Shown here one piece after another: positions 37,009 to 45,678 of a DNA stretch of 64,000 bases. Each line of letters begins with the position of its first letter. The first letter of the stretch is position 1. This stretch comes from Amylibacter marinus (GTDB lineage: Bacteria > Pseudomonadota > Alphaproteobacteria > Rhodobacterales > Rhodobacteraceae). The notes below the pieces were generated by a model. The model was not told the origin of the DNA. It did no database searches and saw only the letters and a program-made list of their open reading frames with translations. The position numbers and the translations under genes are program-made. Location: contig NZ_BSNN01000006.1 of assembly GCF_030160015.1 (NCBI RefSeq), positions 1 to 64,000 of the forward strand. Reading direction: 5' to 3'.

Positions 37009-37462
37009 GCGGCAGAGCGGTGGTTTTAAACACCGTGCGCAAGGCAAAACTGCTCTGCATTTGGCTAACATGCGGCAGACGCGACAGATGCTGGCGGTGA
37101 ATACGCGCAAAATCTTCGGTATCCGAGGCCACCACCTTTAACAGGTAATCCGCCGTACCCGCCATCAAGTGGCATTCCAGCACATCTGGAATACGCGCCA
37201 CAGATTTTTCAAATGCATCCAAAATGCTGTCTGCCTGACCAGACAATGTGATCTCGACAAAAACGGTGGTTTTACGATCCACCTTGCGCGGATCTAACAG
37301 CGCCACATATCCTTTGATCACCTTTTCTGCTTCCAGGCGTTGCACCCTACGATGACAGGCCGAGGCCGACAAATTTATCCGTTCGGCCAGATCAGCATTC
37401 GACAAGCGCCCAGAGGTCTGCAAATCCCGTAGAATCCGATGATCCGTAGCGTCCAATTCCAT
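37001..37462 (-). CDS. Lrp/AsnC-family transcriptional regulator
   Basis: This 153-residue protein has an N-terminal helix-turn-helix (LDATDHRILRDLQTSGRLSN, ADLAERINLSASACHRRVQR) and a C-terminal RAM ligand-binding domain (DVLECHLMAGTADYLLKVVA). It is divergent from alanine dehydrogenase across 138 bp, the usual position of the regulator of ald, so alanine-responsive control of ald is the simplest inference. The convergent azlCD genes also concern amino acids. The start at 37462 matches the family N-terminus; upstream in-frame codons to 37543 are unlikely to be translated. Confidence 0.93.
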   Translation of the reverse strand: MELDATDHRILRDLQTSGRLSNADLAERINLSASACHRRVQRLEAEKVIKGYVALLDPRKVDRKTTVFVEITLSGQADSILDAFEKSVARIPDVLECHLMAGTADYLLKVVASDTEDFARIHRQHLSRLPHVSQMQSSFALRTVFKTTALPLS

Positions 37463-37600
37463 AATATTGAATTTCCTTCTAATAAAGGTACTAATTAGCG
37501 GTATAGTTCCGAAGATTTTTACATTTAGCACAAATTTTTGCAATCCACTACTGCCGGTTCCCTGCCATGATGTTGAAAATCACAACAGTAGGAGCAAGTG

Positions 37601-38719
37601 ATGATTATTGGATGCCCCAAAGAAATCAAAAACCAAGAGTATCGCGTAGGCCTAACTCCCAGCGCCGTATCCGAAGCAGTGTCACGAGGTCATCGCGTGC
37701 TAATTCAGGCTGGTGCAGGTGCGGGCGCAGGCTTCCCTGATGATGAATACCTTGCCGCTGGCGCGGAACTGATTGTCGATGCACCCGCGCTATTTGAACA
37801 GGCCGAGATGATCGTAAAGGTCAAAGAACCGCAAGCCGAAGAGCGCAAGATGTTGCGCAAAAATCAGCTACTGTTCACCTATCTGCATCTGGCACCAGAT
37901 CCACAACAAACGTTGGATTTACTGGATGCGGGCGTTACCGCCATAGCCTACGAAACCGTAACAGATGCCAGCGGCGGCCTACCCCTCTTGGCCCCCATGT
38001 CAGAGGTTGCGGGGAAATTAGCCCCCCAAGTGGGCAGCTGGGCCCTGCAACGGGCCAATGGCGGGCGCGGTACATTAATGGGCGGTGTTCCAGGTGTTGG
38101 CCCTGCCGAGGTAGTGGTTATCGGTGGTGGTGTTGTGGGCACTCATGCGGCGCGCGTTGCGGCGGGTATGGGGGCCGATGTTACGGTACTTGATATGTCA
38201 ATGCCGCGCATGCGCTATCTAGACGATGTATTTGGTGATAAATTCAAGACCCGCTATGCCAGCCGCGAAAACACGGCAAACCTGATTAAAACGGCGGATA
38301 TGGTTGTGGGGGCGGTGCTGGTGCCCGGTGCGGCGGCCCCACAACTGATCACCCGCGAACAACTTTCCACCATGAAACAAGGGGCCGTGCTGGTGGACGT
38401 GGCCATCGATCAGGGCGGCTGTTTTGAAACATCCCACGCCACCACACATGATGATCCGATCTACGAGGTGGATGGGGTGGTTCATTACTGTGTTGCCAAT
38501 ATGCCTGGCGCAGTGGCGCGGACTTCTACCATTGCGTTGGGCAATGCCACCATGCCTTTTGTTTTAGCGCTGGCTGACAAAGGCTGGAAACAGGCCTGCG
38601 AAGACGACCCCCATCTGTTGAACGGCCTGAATACCCACCAAGGAAAGCTGACCTATTTTGCGGTGGGCAAAGCGTTGGGTATTGATACAATCGCGCCAAA
38701 CCTTGCGCTAAAAATATAG
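37601..38719 (+). CDS. ald: Alanine dehydrogenase
   Basis: This 372-residue protein interconverts L-alanine and pyruvate with NAD(H). The N-terminal MIIGCPKEIKNQEYRVGLTP is the family signature; substrate residues lie in VKVKEPQ (Lys) and YLHLAPDP (His); the NAD-binding motif VVVIGGGVVGTHAARVAAGM follows. AGGAG at 37590-37594 gives proper spacing to the ATG at 37601 rather than to the GTG one codon earlier. It is divergent from the Lrp-type regulator. Confidence 0.96.
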   Translation: MIIGCPKEIKNQEYRVGLTPSAVSEAVSRGHRVLIQAGAGAGAGFPDDEYLAAGAELIVDAPALFEQAEMIVKVKEPQAEERKMLRKNQLLFTYLHLAPDPQQTLDLLDAGVTAIAYETVTDASGGLPLLAPMSEVAGKLAPQVGSWALQRANGGRGTLMGGVPGVGPAEVVVIGGGVVGTHAARVAAGMGADVTVLDMSMPRMRYLDDVFGDKFKTRYASRENTANLIKTADMVVGAVLVPGAAAPQLITREQLSTMKQGAVLVDVAIDQGGCFETSHATTHDDPIYEVDGVVHYCVANMPGAVARTSTIALGNATMPFVLALADKGWKQACEDDPHLLNGLNTHQGKLTYFAVGKALGIDTIAPNLALKI

Positions 38720-38735
38720 CGCCTGCCAAACAAAA

Positions 38736-38757
38736 GGGCGCCCCAAAAGGAGCGCCC
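38736..38757. terminator. Terminator between ald and mscL
   Basis: GGGCGC (38736-38741) pairs with GCGCCC (38752-38757), extended inward by CC/GG pairing around an AAAA-containing loop. On the minus strand it is followed by UUUUG, so it mainly terminates mscL; on the plus strand, leaving ald, no U-tract is present. Confidence 0.75.
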
Positions 38758-38789
38758 AATCACAGCCAACTGCCCGATGGGCATTTGGT

Positions 38790-39200
38790 TTATTTTTGCA
38801 AAGCCTTCAAAATATCGGCCAACAGCTCGCTGTCGGTTGGGCCCTTTGGGGCCTCTGGCTTTGGCTCTTCTTTTTTCTTGGTTTTATTCACGGCCTTTAC
38901 CAGCATAAAGACCACAAAGGCGATGACCAAGAAATTGATAACGGCCATGATGAAGCGACCATAGGCAAATACCGCGGCTCCTGCCTCTTCTGCGGCGGCT
39001 AGTGATGCATAGTCACCCTCGCCTAAAACGGCATATAGGGCGCTGAAATCAACCCCACCCGTGAATAGGCTGATAATCGGGTTAATTAGGTCAGCAACCA
39101 GCGATCCAACAATCGCCGTAAAGGCAGCACCAATAATAATACCAACCGCCATGTCCATAACATTGCCCTTGGCGATGAAATCCTTGAATTCTTTGATCAT
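38790..39200 (-). CDS. mscL: Large-conductance mechanosensitive channel MscL
   Basis: This 136-residue protein is a typical MscL. The N-terminal amphipathic helix [20 protein letters not shown] leads into TM1 with the pore-lining glycine/alanine pattern, followed by a periplasmic loop of about 40 residues, TM2 ([20 protein letters not shown]) and a cytoplasmic helix. It acts as an emergency valve under hypo-osmotic shock, relevant to a marine bacterium. It is divergent from the YghU-type gene across about 220 bp. Confidence 0.96.
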   Translation of the reverse strand: MIKEFKDFIAKGNVMDMAVGIIIGAAFTAIVGSLVADLINPIISLFTGGVDFSALYAVLGEGDYASLAAAEEAGAAVFAYGRFIMAVINFLVIAFVVFMLVKAVNKTKKKEEPKPEAPKGPTDSELLADILKALQK

Positions 39201-39422
39201 AGTTTATCCCCTTTTTTTCCTGCGCTCATGGCGCTGAGGGTTAATATTGGGGTTTCTGCGAGTATTTCAAGCTTTGCATTATTTTTCCATGTCCCATTTT
39301 CCGCCCCCAAACCCAGCGCATCGCCATGCCACATCGCGGAAAATTGACAACATCAGCCCCCGCCCCCATTGCCATTCCCACAGGTATAGGTACCAATGTG
39401 TCTAAATTTACAGGAGAATGTT

Positions 39423-40274
39423 ATGTCATACACCCCCCCCAAGGTTTGGAAATGGGATGCCGAATGCGGCGGGAAATTTGCCAGTATCAATCGCCCAATC
39501 GCTGGCGCTACCCACGACAAAGAGCTTCAGATCGGCAAACACCCTCTACAACTGTATTCTCTGGCCACGCCAAATGGCGTGAAGGTAACCGTAATGCTAG
39601 AGGAGCTATTGGCCGCGGGTCATACCGATGCGGAATATGACGCATGGTTGATCAACATCCAAGAAGGTGATCAATTCGGTAGCGGGTTCGTAGATGTGAA
39701 CCCAAATTCGAAAATCCCTGCCTTGATGGATACCACCACAGGCACACGCGTATTCGAAAGCGGCGCAATTCTCTTGTACCTTGCGGAAAAGTTTGGGGCA
39801 TTTTTGCCCGTTGACCCTGCAGGCCGTACCGAAACGCTGAACTGGTTGTTTTGGCTACAGGGATCTGCCCCCTATTTGGGCGGTGGTTTTGGTCATTTCT
39901 ACGCCTATGCCCCCGAAAAATTCGAATACCCGATTAACCGTTTCGCCATGGAGGCCAAACGCCAACTGGATGTTCTGGATCGCAATTTGGCAGAGCGCGA
40001 GTTTTTGGCCGGCGATGACTATTCCATCGCGGATATCGCAACAGCGCCTTGGTATGGATCGGTGGTCAAGGGCCTAACCTATGAGGCCGCTGAATTCCTA
40101 GATACCGCCAGCTACAAAAACGTAAACCGCTGGGCCGATACGGTAATGAACCGCCCTGCGTATTTGCGCGGAAAAATGGTGAACCGTGCGTGGGGTGAAC
40201 CTCACGAGCAATTGCACGAGCGCCACGATGCCAGTGATTTTGAATTGAAAACCCAAGACAAGATCGCAGAATAG
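39423..40274 (+). CDS. yghU: YghU-type glutathione transferase/disulfide reductase
   Basis: This 283-residue protein has the long N-terminal extension (MSYTPPKVWKWDAECGGKFA) followed by the thioredoxin-like domain (LQLYSLATPNGVKVTVMLEE; NPNSKIPALMD; VFESGAILLYLAEKFG) and the helical GST domain. These are hallmarks of YghU/YfcG-like Nu-class enzymes with disulfide-bond reductase activity using two glutathiones. AGGAG precedes the ATG. A strong intrinsic terminator follows at 40280-40305. Confidence 0.92.
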   Translation: MSYTPPKVWKWDAECGGKFASINRPIAGATHDKELQIGKHPLQLYSLATPNGVKVTVMLEELLAAGHTDAEYDAWLINIQEGDQFGSGFVDVNPNSKIPALMDTTTGTRVFESGAILLYLAEKFGAFLPVDPAGRTETLNWLFWLQGSAPYLGGGFGHFYAYAPEKFEYPINRFAMEAKRQLDVLDRNLAEREFLAGDDYSIADIATAPWYGSVVKGLTYEAAEFLDTASYKNVNRWADTVMNRPAYLRGKMVNRAWGEPHEQLHERHDASDFELKTQDKIAE

Positions 40275-40279
40275 TCTCG

Positions 40280-40305
40280 ATTGGTGCGTGGCGACACGCA
40301 CCAAT
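40280..40305 (+). terminator. Intrinsic terminator after the yghU-type gene
   Basis: ATTGGTGCGTG (40280-40290) pairs perfectly with CACGCACCAAT (40295-40305) around a GCGA tetraloop, followed by TTATTTTTA. It terminates the plus-strand gene and abuts the end of a convergent small gene. Confidence 0.92.
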
Positions 40306-40311
40306 TTATTT

Positions 40312-40476
40312 TTATGCTTTGTTATGATCGTCCCATGGGTTCTTTTTGTTATGGATACCCTTGCGCCCTTTTACCGTATTTTTCAACGTTTGGTAATGCG
40401 GCTGATGCTTAGCCTTTTCCTCTAACATCTGCTTCATGGTTTTCTTCACAGGCTTGTCTTCTGATTTATCGGCCAT
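40312..40476 (-). CDS. Small basic protein of unknown function
   Basis: This 54-residue lysine-rich protein (MADKSEDKPVKKTMKQMLEE at the start, KGIHNKKNPWDDHNKA at the end) has no recognisable domain and is mostly hydrophilic helix. AGGAUG lies about 10 nt upstream of the ATG. The listed start was preferred to upstream in-frame codons because the upstream segment lacks a ribosome binding site and coding character. It may be a real conserved small protein, but the call rests on codon pattern alone. Confidence 0.6.
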   Translation of the reverse strand: MADKSEDKPVKKTMKQMLEEKAKHQPHYQTLKNTVKGRKGIHNKKNPWDDHNKA

Positions 40477-40594
40477 TTTCACACATCCTATTATCATTGC
40501 GGGATGAATACCCCGTTGAACTCTGCTGGCGTATACACTGCCATGGCCACTTTCACAGCCCTTAATCCCAAACACACTCCACATCTCGGATGTC

Positions 40595-40623
40595 TTGACT
40601 CTCGGGTCTTCGCCGCGTACATG
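40595..40623 (+). promoter_or_regulatory. Candidate ffh promoter
   Basis: TTGACT (40595-40600) and TACATG (40618-40623) are 17 bp apart, about 120 bp upstream of the ffh start codon. The remaining part of the 265-bp intergenic region shows no ORF that I can support. Confidence 0.5.
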
Positions 40624-40741
40624 CACATCTAATCATTGGAAGTGCCAAACTTCCGGTCCTAGGATCGACACCAGTCAGCGAGTTTCGCCCACTGGTGCGC
40701 TTGTGGTTTGGCTAACACTATCGGCTAAAGGAGCCAGACAT

Positions 40742-42268
40742 ATGTTCGAGAATCTATCCGATCGCCTGTCCGGCGTTTTTGACAAACTTACCAAACAGGG
40801 TGCCCTATCCGAAGAGGATGTCTCCCTTGCCCTGCGCGAGGTGCGTGTTGCCCTGCTAGAGGCCGATGTTTCCTTGCCAATCGCACGTGATTTTGTAAAG
40901 GCAATTCAGGCCAAGGCAACGGGCCAAGCGGTAACCAAATCCGTAACTCCCGGCCAGCAGGTAGTGAAAATCGTCCACGACGAAATGGTGCATTTTTTGG
41001 CGGGCGACAATGCCAATGCGGGTGAACTAAAGGTCGATAACCCGCCTGCTCCGATCTTGATGGTTGGTTTGCAAGGTTCAGGTAAAACCACCACCACCGC
41101 AAAGCTGGCCAAACGACTGACCGAGAAAAACGGCAAGAAGGTCTTGATGGCCTCTCTGGATACCCAACGCCCCGCGGCCATGGAACAGTTGGCGGTTCTA
41201 GGCACCCAAATCGGCGTGGACACTTTGCCAATCGTCAAAGGCGAGAATGCTGTAAAAATCGCAAAGCGCGCCAAACAACAGGCCCTATTGGGTGGCTATG
41301 ATGTATTCATGTTGGATACGGCTGGGCGCCTGTCTATTGATGATGAACTAATGGCCGAGGTCGAGGCGGTACGCGATGTCGCCAGCCCCCGCGAGACATT
41401 ATTGGTGGTCGACGGCCTAACAGGCCAAGACGCCGTACATACCGCCGAAAATTTTGATGCCCGCATCGGTATTTCAGGCGTCGTCCTAACCCGTATGGAT
41501 GGTGATGGCCGCGGCGGGGCGGCATTGTCCATGCGCGCGGTTACCGGTCGCCCGATCAAATACGTGGGCCTTGGCGAGAAGATGGACGCCCTAGAGGAAT
41601 TCCACCCAGAGCGTGTCGCGGGCCGTATTTTGGGCATGGGCGATATCGTTTCTTTGGTGGAAAAGGCCCAAGAATCTATCGAGGTCGAACAGGCCGAAAA
41701 GATGATGAAGCGCATGAAAAAAGGTATGTTCAATATGAACGACCTGAAAGCGCAACTGGAACAAATGTCCAAAATGGGCGGCATGGAAGGCATCATGGGC
41801 ATGATGCCCGGCATGAAGAAAATGCAAAAACAAATCGATGATGCCGGTGGTATCGACGAAAAGGTTTTCGCCCGCCAAATCGCATTAATCAATTCAATGA
41901 CTAAAAAAGAACGCGCCAATCCAAAACTGATGCAAGCCAGCCGTAAAAAACGCGTGGCACGCGGTGCGGGCCTAGAGGTATCAGAGCTGAACCAGCTGTT
42001 GAAAATGCACCGTCAGATGGCGGACATGATGAAAAAGATGGGCAAAGGCGGCATGCTGAAACAGGCCATGGGCGCGATGTTCGGCAAGGGTGGCGGCATG
42101 CCAGCAGGCGGCATGCCCGATATGGGCAACATTGACCCCAAGCAAATGGAAGCAGCCGCGAAGCAATTGGGCCAAACCCCAGGTGCTGTTCCGGGCGGCC
42201 TTCCGGGTCTTGGCGGTGGCGGATTGCAATTGCCCCCCGGCCTATCTGGTTTCGGGAAGAAGAAATAG
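40742..42268 (+). CDS. ffh: Signal recognition particle protein Ffh
   Basis: This 508-residue GTPase is the SRP54 homologue that binds signal sequences and 4.5S RNA. It has the N domain (MFENLSDRLSGVFDKLTKQG), the G domain with LQGSGKTTTTAKLAKRL, DTQRPAAMEQL, DTAGR and TRMDGD, and a methionine-rich M domain (MKRMKKGMFNMNDLKAQLEQ, then GMEGIMGMMPGMKKM). The C-terminus is a Gly/Met-rich tail (GGGMPAGGMPDMGNID). AGGAG precedes the ATG. A GNAT gene starts immediately after its stop codon. Confidence 0.98.
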   Translation: MFENLSDRLSGVFDKLTKQGALSEEDVSLALREVRVALLEADVSLPIARDFVKAIQAKATGQAVTKSVTPGQQVVKIVHDEMVHFLAGDNANAGELKVDNPPAPILMVGLQGSGKTTTTAKLAKRLTEKNGKKVLMASLDTQRPAAMEQLAVLGTQIGVDTLPIVKGENAVKIAKRAKQQALLGGYDVFMLDTAGRLSIDDELMAEVEAVRDVASPRETLLVVDGLTGQDAVHTAENFDARIGISGVVLTRMDGDGRGGAALSMRAVTGRPIKYVGLGEKMDALEEFHPERVAGRILGMGDIVSLVEKAQESIEVEQAEKMMKRMKKGMFNMNDLKAQLEQMSKMGGMEGIMGMMPGMKKMQKQIDDAGGIDEKVFARQIALINSMTKKERANPKLMQASRKKRVARGAGLEVSELNQLLKMHRQMADMMKKMGKGGMLKQAMGAMFGKGGGMPAGGMPDMGNIDPKQMEAAAKQLGQTPGAVPGGLPGLGGGGLQLPPGLSGFGKKK

Positions 42269-42793
42269 ATGATCACCCCCACACCAGATATCAGCACGGA
42301 TCGATTGATCCTGCGCGCGCCAGTACCACAGGACTGGGAGGCCTTTCGCCCCTTTGCCCTGTCTGAACGCGCGAAGGGTATTGGTGGCCCATTTGATCTG
42401 GGCAAAGCATGGCGCACATTCGCCACCGAAATGGGACACTGGGCGATCTTTGGCTATGGGATGTGGATTGTCACCCGCAAGGGTGATGATACCGCGCTGG
42501 CCATGATCGGCCCTTGGACCCCCGCAGACTGGCCCGAAAAAGAGATCGGCTGGATGGTCTTTGACCCTGCTCTAGAGGGTACAGGCATCGCCACCGAGGC
42601 GGCCCGTGCCGCCATTGATCATGCTTACGGCGTTTTAGGTTGGGATACAATTGTCAGCTATGTTGGCGCTGGCAATCTGCGCTCTGCTGCTCTTGCGGAA
42701 AAACTAGGGGCCCAGCGCGATGAAACAGCCCCCCAGCCCTACAAGGGTGAAACATGCTGGATCTACAGACACCCAAAACCGGAGGCACCATGA
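42269..42793 (+). CDS. GNAT-family N-acetyltransferase (RimJ/RimL type)
   Basis: This 174-residue protein begins with STDRLILRAPVPQDWEAF, the usual RimJ/RimL-type start, and contains the acetyl-CoA region EIGWMVFDPALEGTGIATEA followed by YVGAGNLRSAALAEKLGA. It transfers acetyl groups to an amine; the substrate is unknown. The ATG directly follows the ffh stop codon, and its own stop overlaps the chorismate mutase start by 4 nt, so ffh, this gene and the mutase are in one operon. Confidence 0.85.
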   Translation: MITPTPDISTDRLILRAPVPQDWEAFRPFALSERAKGIGGPFDLGKAWRTFATEMGHWAIFGYGMWIVTRKGDDTALAMIGPWTPADWPEKEIGWMVFDPALEGTGIATEAARAAIDHAYGVLGWDTIVSYVGAGNLRSAALAEKLGAQRDETAPQPYKGETCWIYRHPKPEAP

Positions 42794-43086
42794 CCGATTA
42801 TTCCGAGAAAGCCGCATTGATCCTAAAAGAGCACCGCGAGAGCATTGACCGTCTCGACGCCATTTTGATCTATACATTGGGCGAACGTTTCAAACACACG
42901 CAATCCGTCGGCAAGTTAAAGGCCACCTACGACCTACCCGCATCCGACCCCAAGCGCGAAGCGCAACAAATCGATCGTCTCGAAGATCTGGCAAAACGCG
43001 CCGATCTCGACCCGAAATTCGCGACAAAGTTTCTAAACTTTATCATCAGCGAAGTTATCCAACACCACAAGAAACAACAGAAATAA
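42790..43086 (+). CDS. Chorismate mutase, AroQ type
   Basis: This 98-residue all-helical protein has the AroQ pattern: ILKEHRESIDRLDAILIYTL as helix 1 with the active-site arginine, ERFKHTQSVGKLKA with the second arginine/lysine pair, and a C-terminal FATKFLNFIISEVIQHHK helix. It converts chorismate to prephenate for Phe/Tyr synthesis. The start at 42790 gives an ATGA overlap with the upstream GNAT gene, preceded by GGAGG. Confidence 0.88.
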   Translation: MTDYSEKAALILKEHRESIDRLDAILIYTLGERFKHTQSVGKLKATYDLPASDPKREAQQIDRLEDLAKRADLDPKFATKFLNFIISEVIQHHKKQQK

Positions 43087-43126
43087 CTGGGGAATTCCCC
43101 ACATTTAGCTTTTTAGGAGAAATATC

Positions 43127-43513
43127 ATGGCTATGAAAATCAGACTCGCCCGAGGCGGTTCAAAAAAACGTCCATTCTACCGCGTAGTTGCCGCAGACAG
43201 CCGCATGCCACGCGATGGCCGCTATGTTGAAAAATTGGGCACATACAACCCATTGTTGGCAAAAGACAGCGAAGACCGCGTACAGCTAAACATGGAACGC
43301 GTTCAGTACTGGTTGAACGAAGGCGCACAGCCAACAGACCGCGTTGCTCGCTTCCTAGAGGCCGATGGCACATTGCCAAAGACCGAGCGCAACAACCCAA
43401 ACAAAGCGAAATTGGGCAAGAAAGCTCAGGAACGCGTGGAAGAAAAAGCAGCGGCTAAAGCCGAAGCAGAAGAAGCAGCCAAAGCGGCCGCTGAAGCTCC
43501 TGCAGAAGAGTAA
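43127..43513 (+). CDS. rpsP: 30S ribosomal protein S16
   Basis: This 128-residue protein has the S16 core [34 protein letters not shown] and [16 protein letters not shown], with an Ala/Glu/Lys-rich C-terminal tail of about 40 residues that is common in alphaproteobacteria. AGGAG precedes the ATG; a second ATG two codons later is an alternative. It opens the rpsP-rimM-trmD-rplS group, here interrupted by two additional genes. Confidence 0.97.
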   Translation: MAMKIRLARGGSKKRPFYRVVAADSRMPRDGRYVEKLGTYNPLLAKDSEDRVQLNMERVQYWLNEGAQPTDRVARFLEADGTLPKTERNNPNKAKLGKKAQERVEEKAAAKAEAEEAAKAAAEAPAEE

Positions 43514-43526
43514 ATCACAGTCCCGC

Positions 43527-44168
43527 ATGGATACCGCCCCAGATTTCGGGGCGGATTTCCAAGCAGAGCTGAGACAGCTACTGGAATGGCGCCGCGATGT
43601 GCGCCATTTCACCACAGATCCCGTGGACGAAGACATATTGGCCACCTGTTTGGCCGCATTTGATACCGCCCCTTCGGTGGGGTTATCACAGCCTTGGCGT
43701 ATTGTTGACCTACGCAGTCCAGATGCCCGCGCCAAAGCATTGGAAAACTTCAAAGCTTGCAATCAAACCGCCCTATCAGGCTATGACGGATCGCGCGCAG
43801 AACTTTATGCATCACTAAAATTGACCGGCATGCAGGATGCACCAATTCAACTGGCGGTTTTTTGTGACGAGACCACCCCCAAGGGCGCTGGCCTAGGGGC
43901 CAATACCATGCCCGAAATGCGCCGGTATTCCGTCGTCTGCGCGATCATGAGCTTTTGGATGCTGGCTCGCGCCCATGGGTTGGGGCTTGGCTGGGTATCC
44001 ATTCTAGATCCTGATCAATTGCGCCGTGACCTAGACCTGCCCGCGGATTGGGCCTTGGTTGGCTATCTATGCCTTGGCATCGCTGCACAGGATACCGAAA
44101 CACCAGAATTAGAAACCGCAGGCTGGGAACAGCGCGCCCAACAGCCCAGCACCTTGATCAAGCGCTAG
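43527..44168 (+). CDS. bluB: 5,6-dimethylbenzimidazole synthase BluB
   Basis: This 213-residue protein has the flavin-destructase signature of the nitroreductase fold: EWRRDVRHFTTDPVDED, APSVGLSQPWRI and GLGLGWVSILDPDQLRRDL. BluB cleaves reduced FMN with oxygen to make the lower ligand of cobalamin. It lies 13 bp after rpsP with no clear Shine-Dalgarno of its own, so its expression may depend on rpsP. The remaining cobalamin genes are not in the window. Confidence 0.92.
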   Translation: MDTAPDFGADFQAELRQLLEWRRDVRHFTTDPVDEDILATCLAAFDTAPSVGLSQPWRIVDLRSPDARAKALENFKACNQTALSGYDGSRAELYASLKLTGMQDAPIQLAVFCDETTPKGAGLGANTMPEMRRYSVVCAIMSFWMLARAHGLGLGWVSILDPDQLRRDLDLPADWALVGYLCLGIAAQDTETPELETAGWEQRAQQPSTLIKR

Positions 44169-44261
44169 TCCCACAATCAAGGGCGCTATTGGCTCTGGTA
44201 TTTTTGCGCGAATTGTTCGAAAAAGGAAGGCAACCGTGCAGATTTTCAGAGGCAATTCACG

Positions 44262-44810
44262 ATGAGCAACCAAGACCGCATTTGTGTAGGCGCAATTATT
44301 GGCGCCTTTGGTATCAAAGGAGAGCTGCGGGTGAAATCATTCTGTGCAGACCCTGCCGCCATCGCCGATTATGGCCCCCTAAGCACCGAGGACGGAACCC
44401 AACAATTCGAGCTAAAATTCATCGGCCCAATCAAGGGCGGGTTCGCAGTACGCATCGAGGGCATTCGCTACCGCGATCAGGCCGAAGACCTAAAGGGGAT
44501 ATCCCTCTTTGCCCCACGCGATGTATTGCCCAGCCTGCCAGATGATGAATTTTACCACTCTGACCTGATCGGTTTATCGGTGCTGGACACAGGGGGGGTT
44601 AGTCTGGGTCATGTCTTGGCCGTGCACGATCACGGCGCAGGGGATTTCCTAGAAATTCAGGCCAAGGGCCAGAAAAACCCTGTGCTGATCCCCTTTACCA
44701 AGGTGGCGGTCCCCACGGTGGATTTGGCTGCGGGTAAGGTAATTGTTGATATGCCCAACGAGGTATCGGCCCAAGAGCCACAGGCCACATCCTATGTCGA
44801 CCTAGATTAG
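44262..44810 (+). CDS. rimM: Ribosome maturation factor RimM
   Basis: This 182-residue protein assists late 30S head assembly by binding S19. The N-terminal domain begins with CVGAIIGAFGIKGELRVKSF and the PRC-barrel domain with DEFYHSDLIGLSVLD. GAGG lies 9 nt upstream of the ATG. It belongs to the rpsP-rimM-trmD-rplS group, but is separated from rpsP by bluB and from trmD by a sulfotransferase-like gene. Confidence 0.96.
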   Translation: MSNQDRICVGAIIGAFGIKGELRVKSFCADPAAIADYGPLSTEDGTQQFELKFIGPIKGGFAVRIEGIRYRDQAEDLKGISLFAPRDVLPSLPDDEFYHSDLIGLSVLDTGGVSLGHVLAVHDHGAGDFLEIQAKGQKNPVLIPFTKVAVPTVDLAAGKVIVDMPNEVSAQEPQATSYVDLD

Positions 44811-44818
44811 TGCACCAG

Positions 44819-45646
44819 ATGCCCAGTCGCCCCACAGGCCCATTGGTCATCGTACATGCGGGCTATCATAAAACCGGCACCACCAGCCTGCAAAATTTTA
44901 TGAACCGCAACAAAGAGACCCTGCGACCCTATTGCAGCTACTATGGCAAGGCAGATTTCCTATCCGCCGGAGCCAATGCCCGCATTTATGCGCAACGCCC
45001 CTTTCCTTGGCGGCTGTACCGATTTCGCCGCTCGTTTCGCCGCTTTCTTGCTCAGATCGATCCAGACCCAGTGATTGTGCTGTCGCGCGAAACCTTCGCT
45101 GGCAATATGCCCGGCCATCGTAAGTGGCATGGCGGATTGGTGAAATCCTACGGCCCACCCAGCGCAGCCTTGGCACGGGTGATAATCCAAGAGCTACTCC
45201 GCCGCTTTGGCCCCGAAACGCGCATCACCTATCTGATGACAACCCGGGATAAAGAGCCGTGGATTAAATCGGTGTACGGCCATCTGCTACGTTCTCGGCG
45301 CCTCGTCGATGATTTCGATACATTCCGCACCAGCCTGAAAAATCTGCAAAGCCCCGCCAAGCAAGCACAAGTGTTGGCCCGAAAAATCGCACCCGTAGAA
45401 TTGATCAGCGTAGCACTAGAAGATTATGGCACCCACAGGTTCGGCCCCGCCGAGGCACTTCTGCAATTGATCTCTCTGCCCGATGATATCCGTGAAACCC
45501 TACAGCCCATCCACCGCCCCGCCAATACAGGCCAATCCGCCGATCTACAGCAACAGTTCCTACAACTGAACCGCCAGATCAAAGACAAGGCCGAACTAAA
45601 GCGGCGCAAGGAGCGCATCCTAAAATCCCCCACCCCAAGGCATTAG
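44819..45646 (+). CDS. Sulfotransferase-like P-loop protein
   Basis: This protein of about 275 residues has the PAPS-type P-loop VIVHAGYHKTGTTSLQNFM near its N-terminus, matching the 5'-phosphosulfate loop of sulfotransferases, and an internal YLMTTRDKEPWIKSVYGHLL region that may be the 3'-phosphate-binding strand-helix. The middle (YRFRRSFRRFLAQ) and C-terminus (KAELKRRKERILKS) are strongly basic. The target is unknown. A GTG at 44810 overlapping the rimM stop is an alternative start; neither has a clear ribosome binding site, suggesting coupling to rimM. Confidence 0.75.
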   Translation: MPSRPTGPLVIVHAGYHKTGTTSLQNFMNRNKETLRPYCSYYGKADFLSAGANARIYAQRPFPWRLYRFRRSFRRFLAQIDPDPVIVLSRETFAGNMPGHRKWHGGLVKSYGPPSAALARVIIQELLRRFGPETRITYLMTTRDKEPWIKSVYGHLLRSRRLVDDFDTFRTSLKNLQSPAKQAQVLARKIAPVELISVALEDYGTHRFGPAEALLQLISLPDDIRETLQPIHRPANTGQSADLQQQFLQLNRQIKDKAELKRRKERILKSPTPRH

Positions 45647-45678
45647 ACAGCCCCCTCTCTTTTGGTTAAACACCGCCC

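Noticed and set aside
37463-37600. Promoter hexamers between the Lrp-type gene and ald
   Set aside because: AT-rich matches such as TTGCAA and TATACC exist, but no pair has acceptable spacing, so no promoter or Lrp site was assigned.
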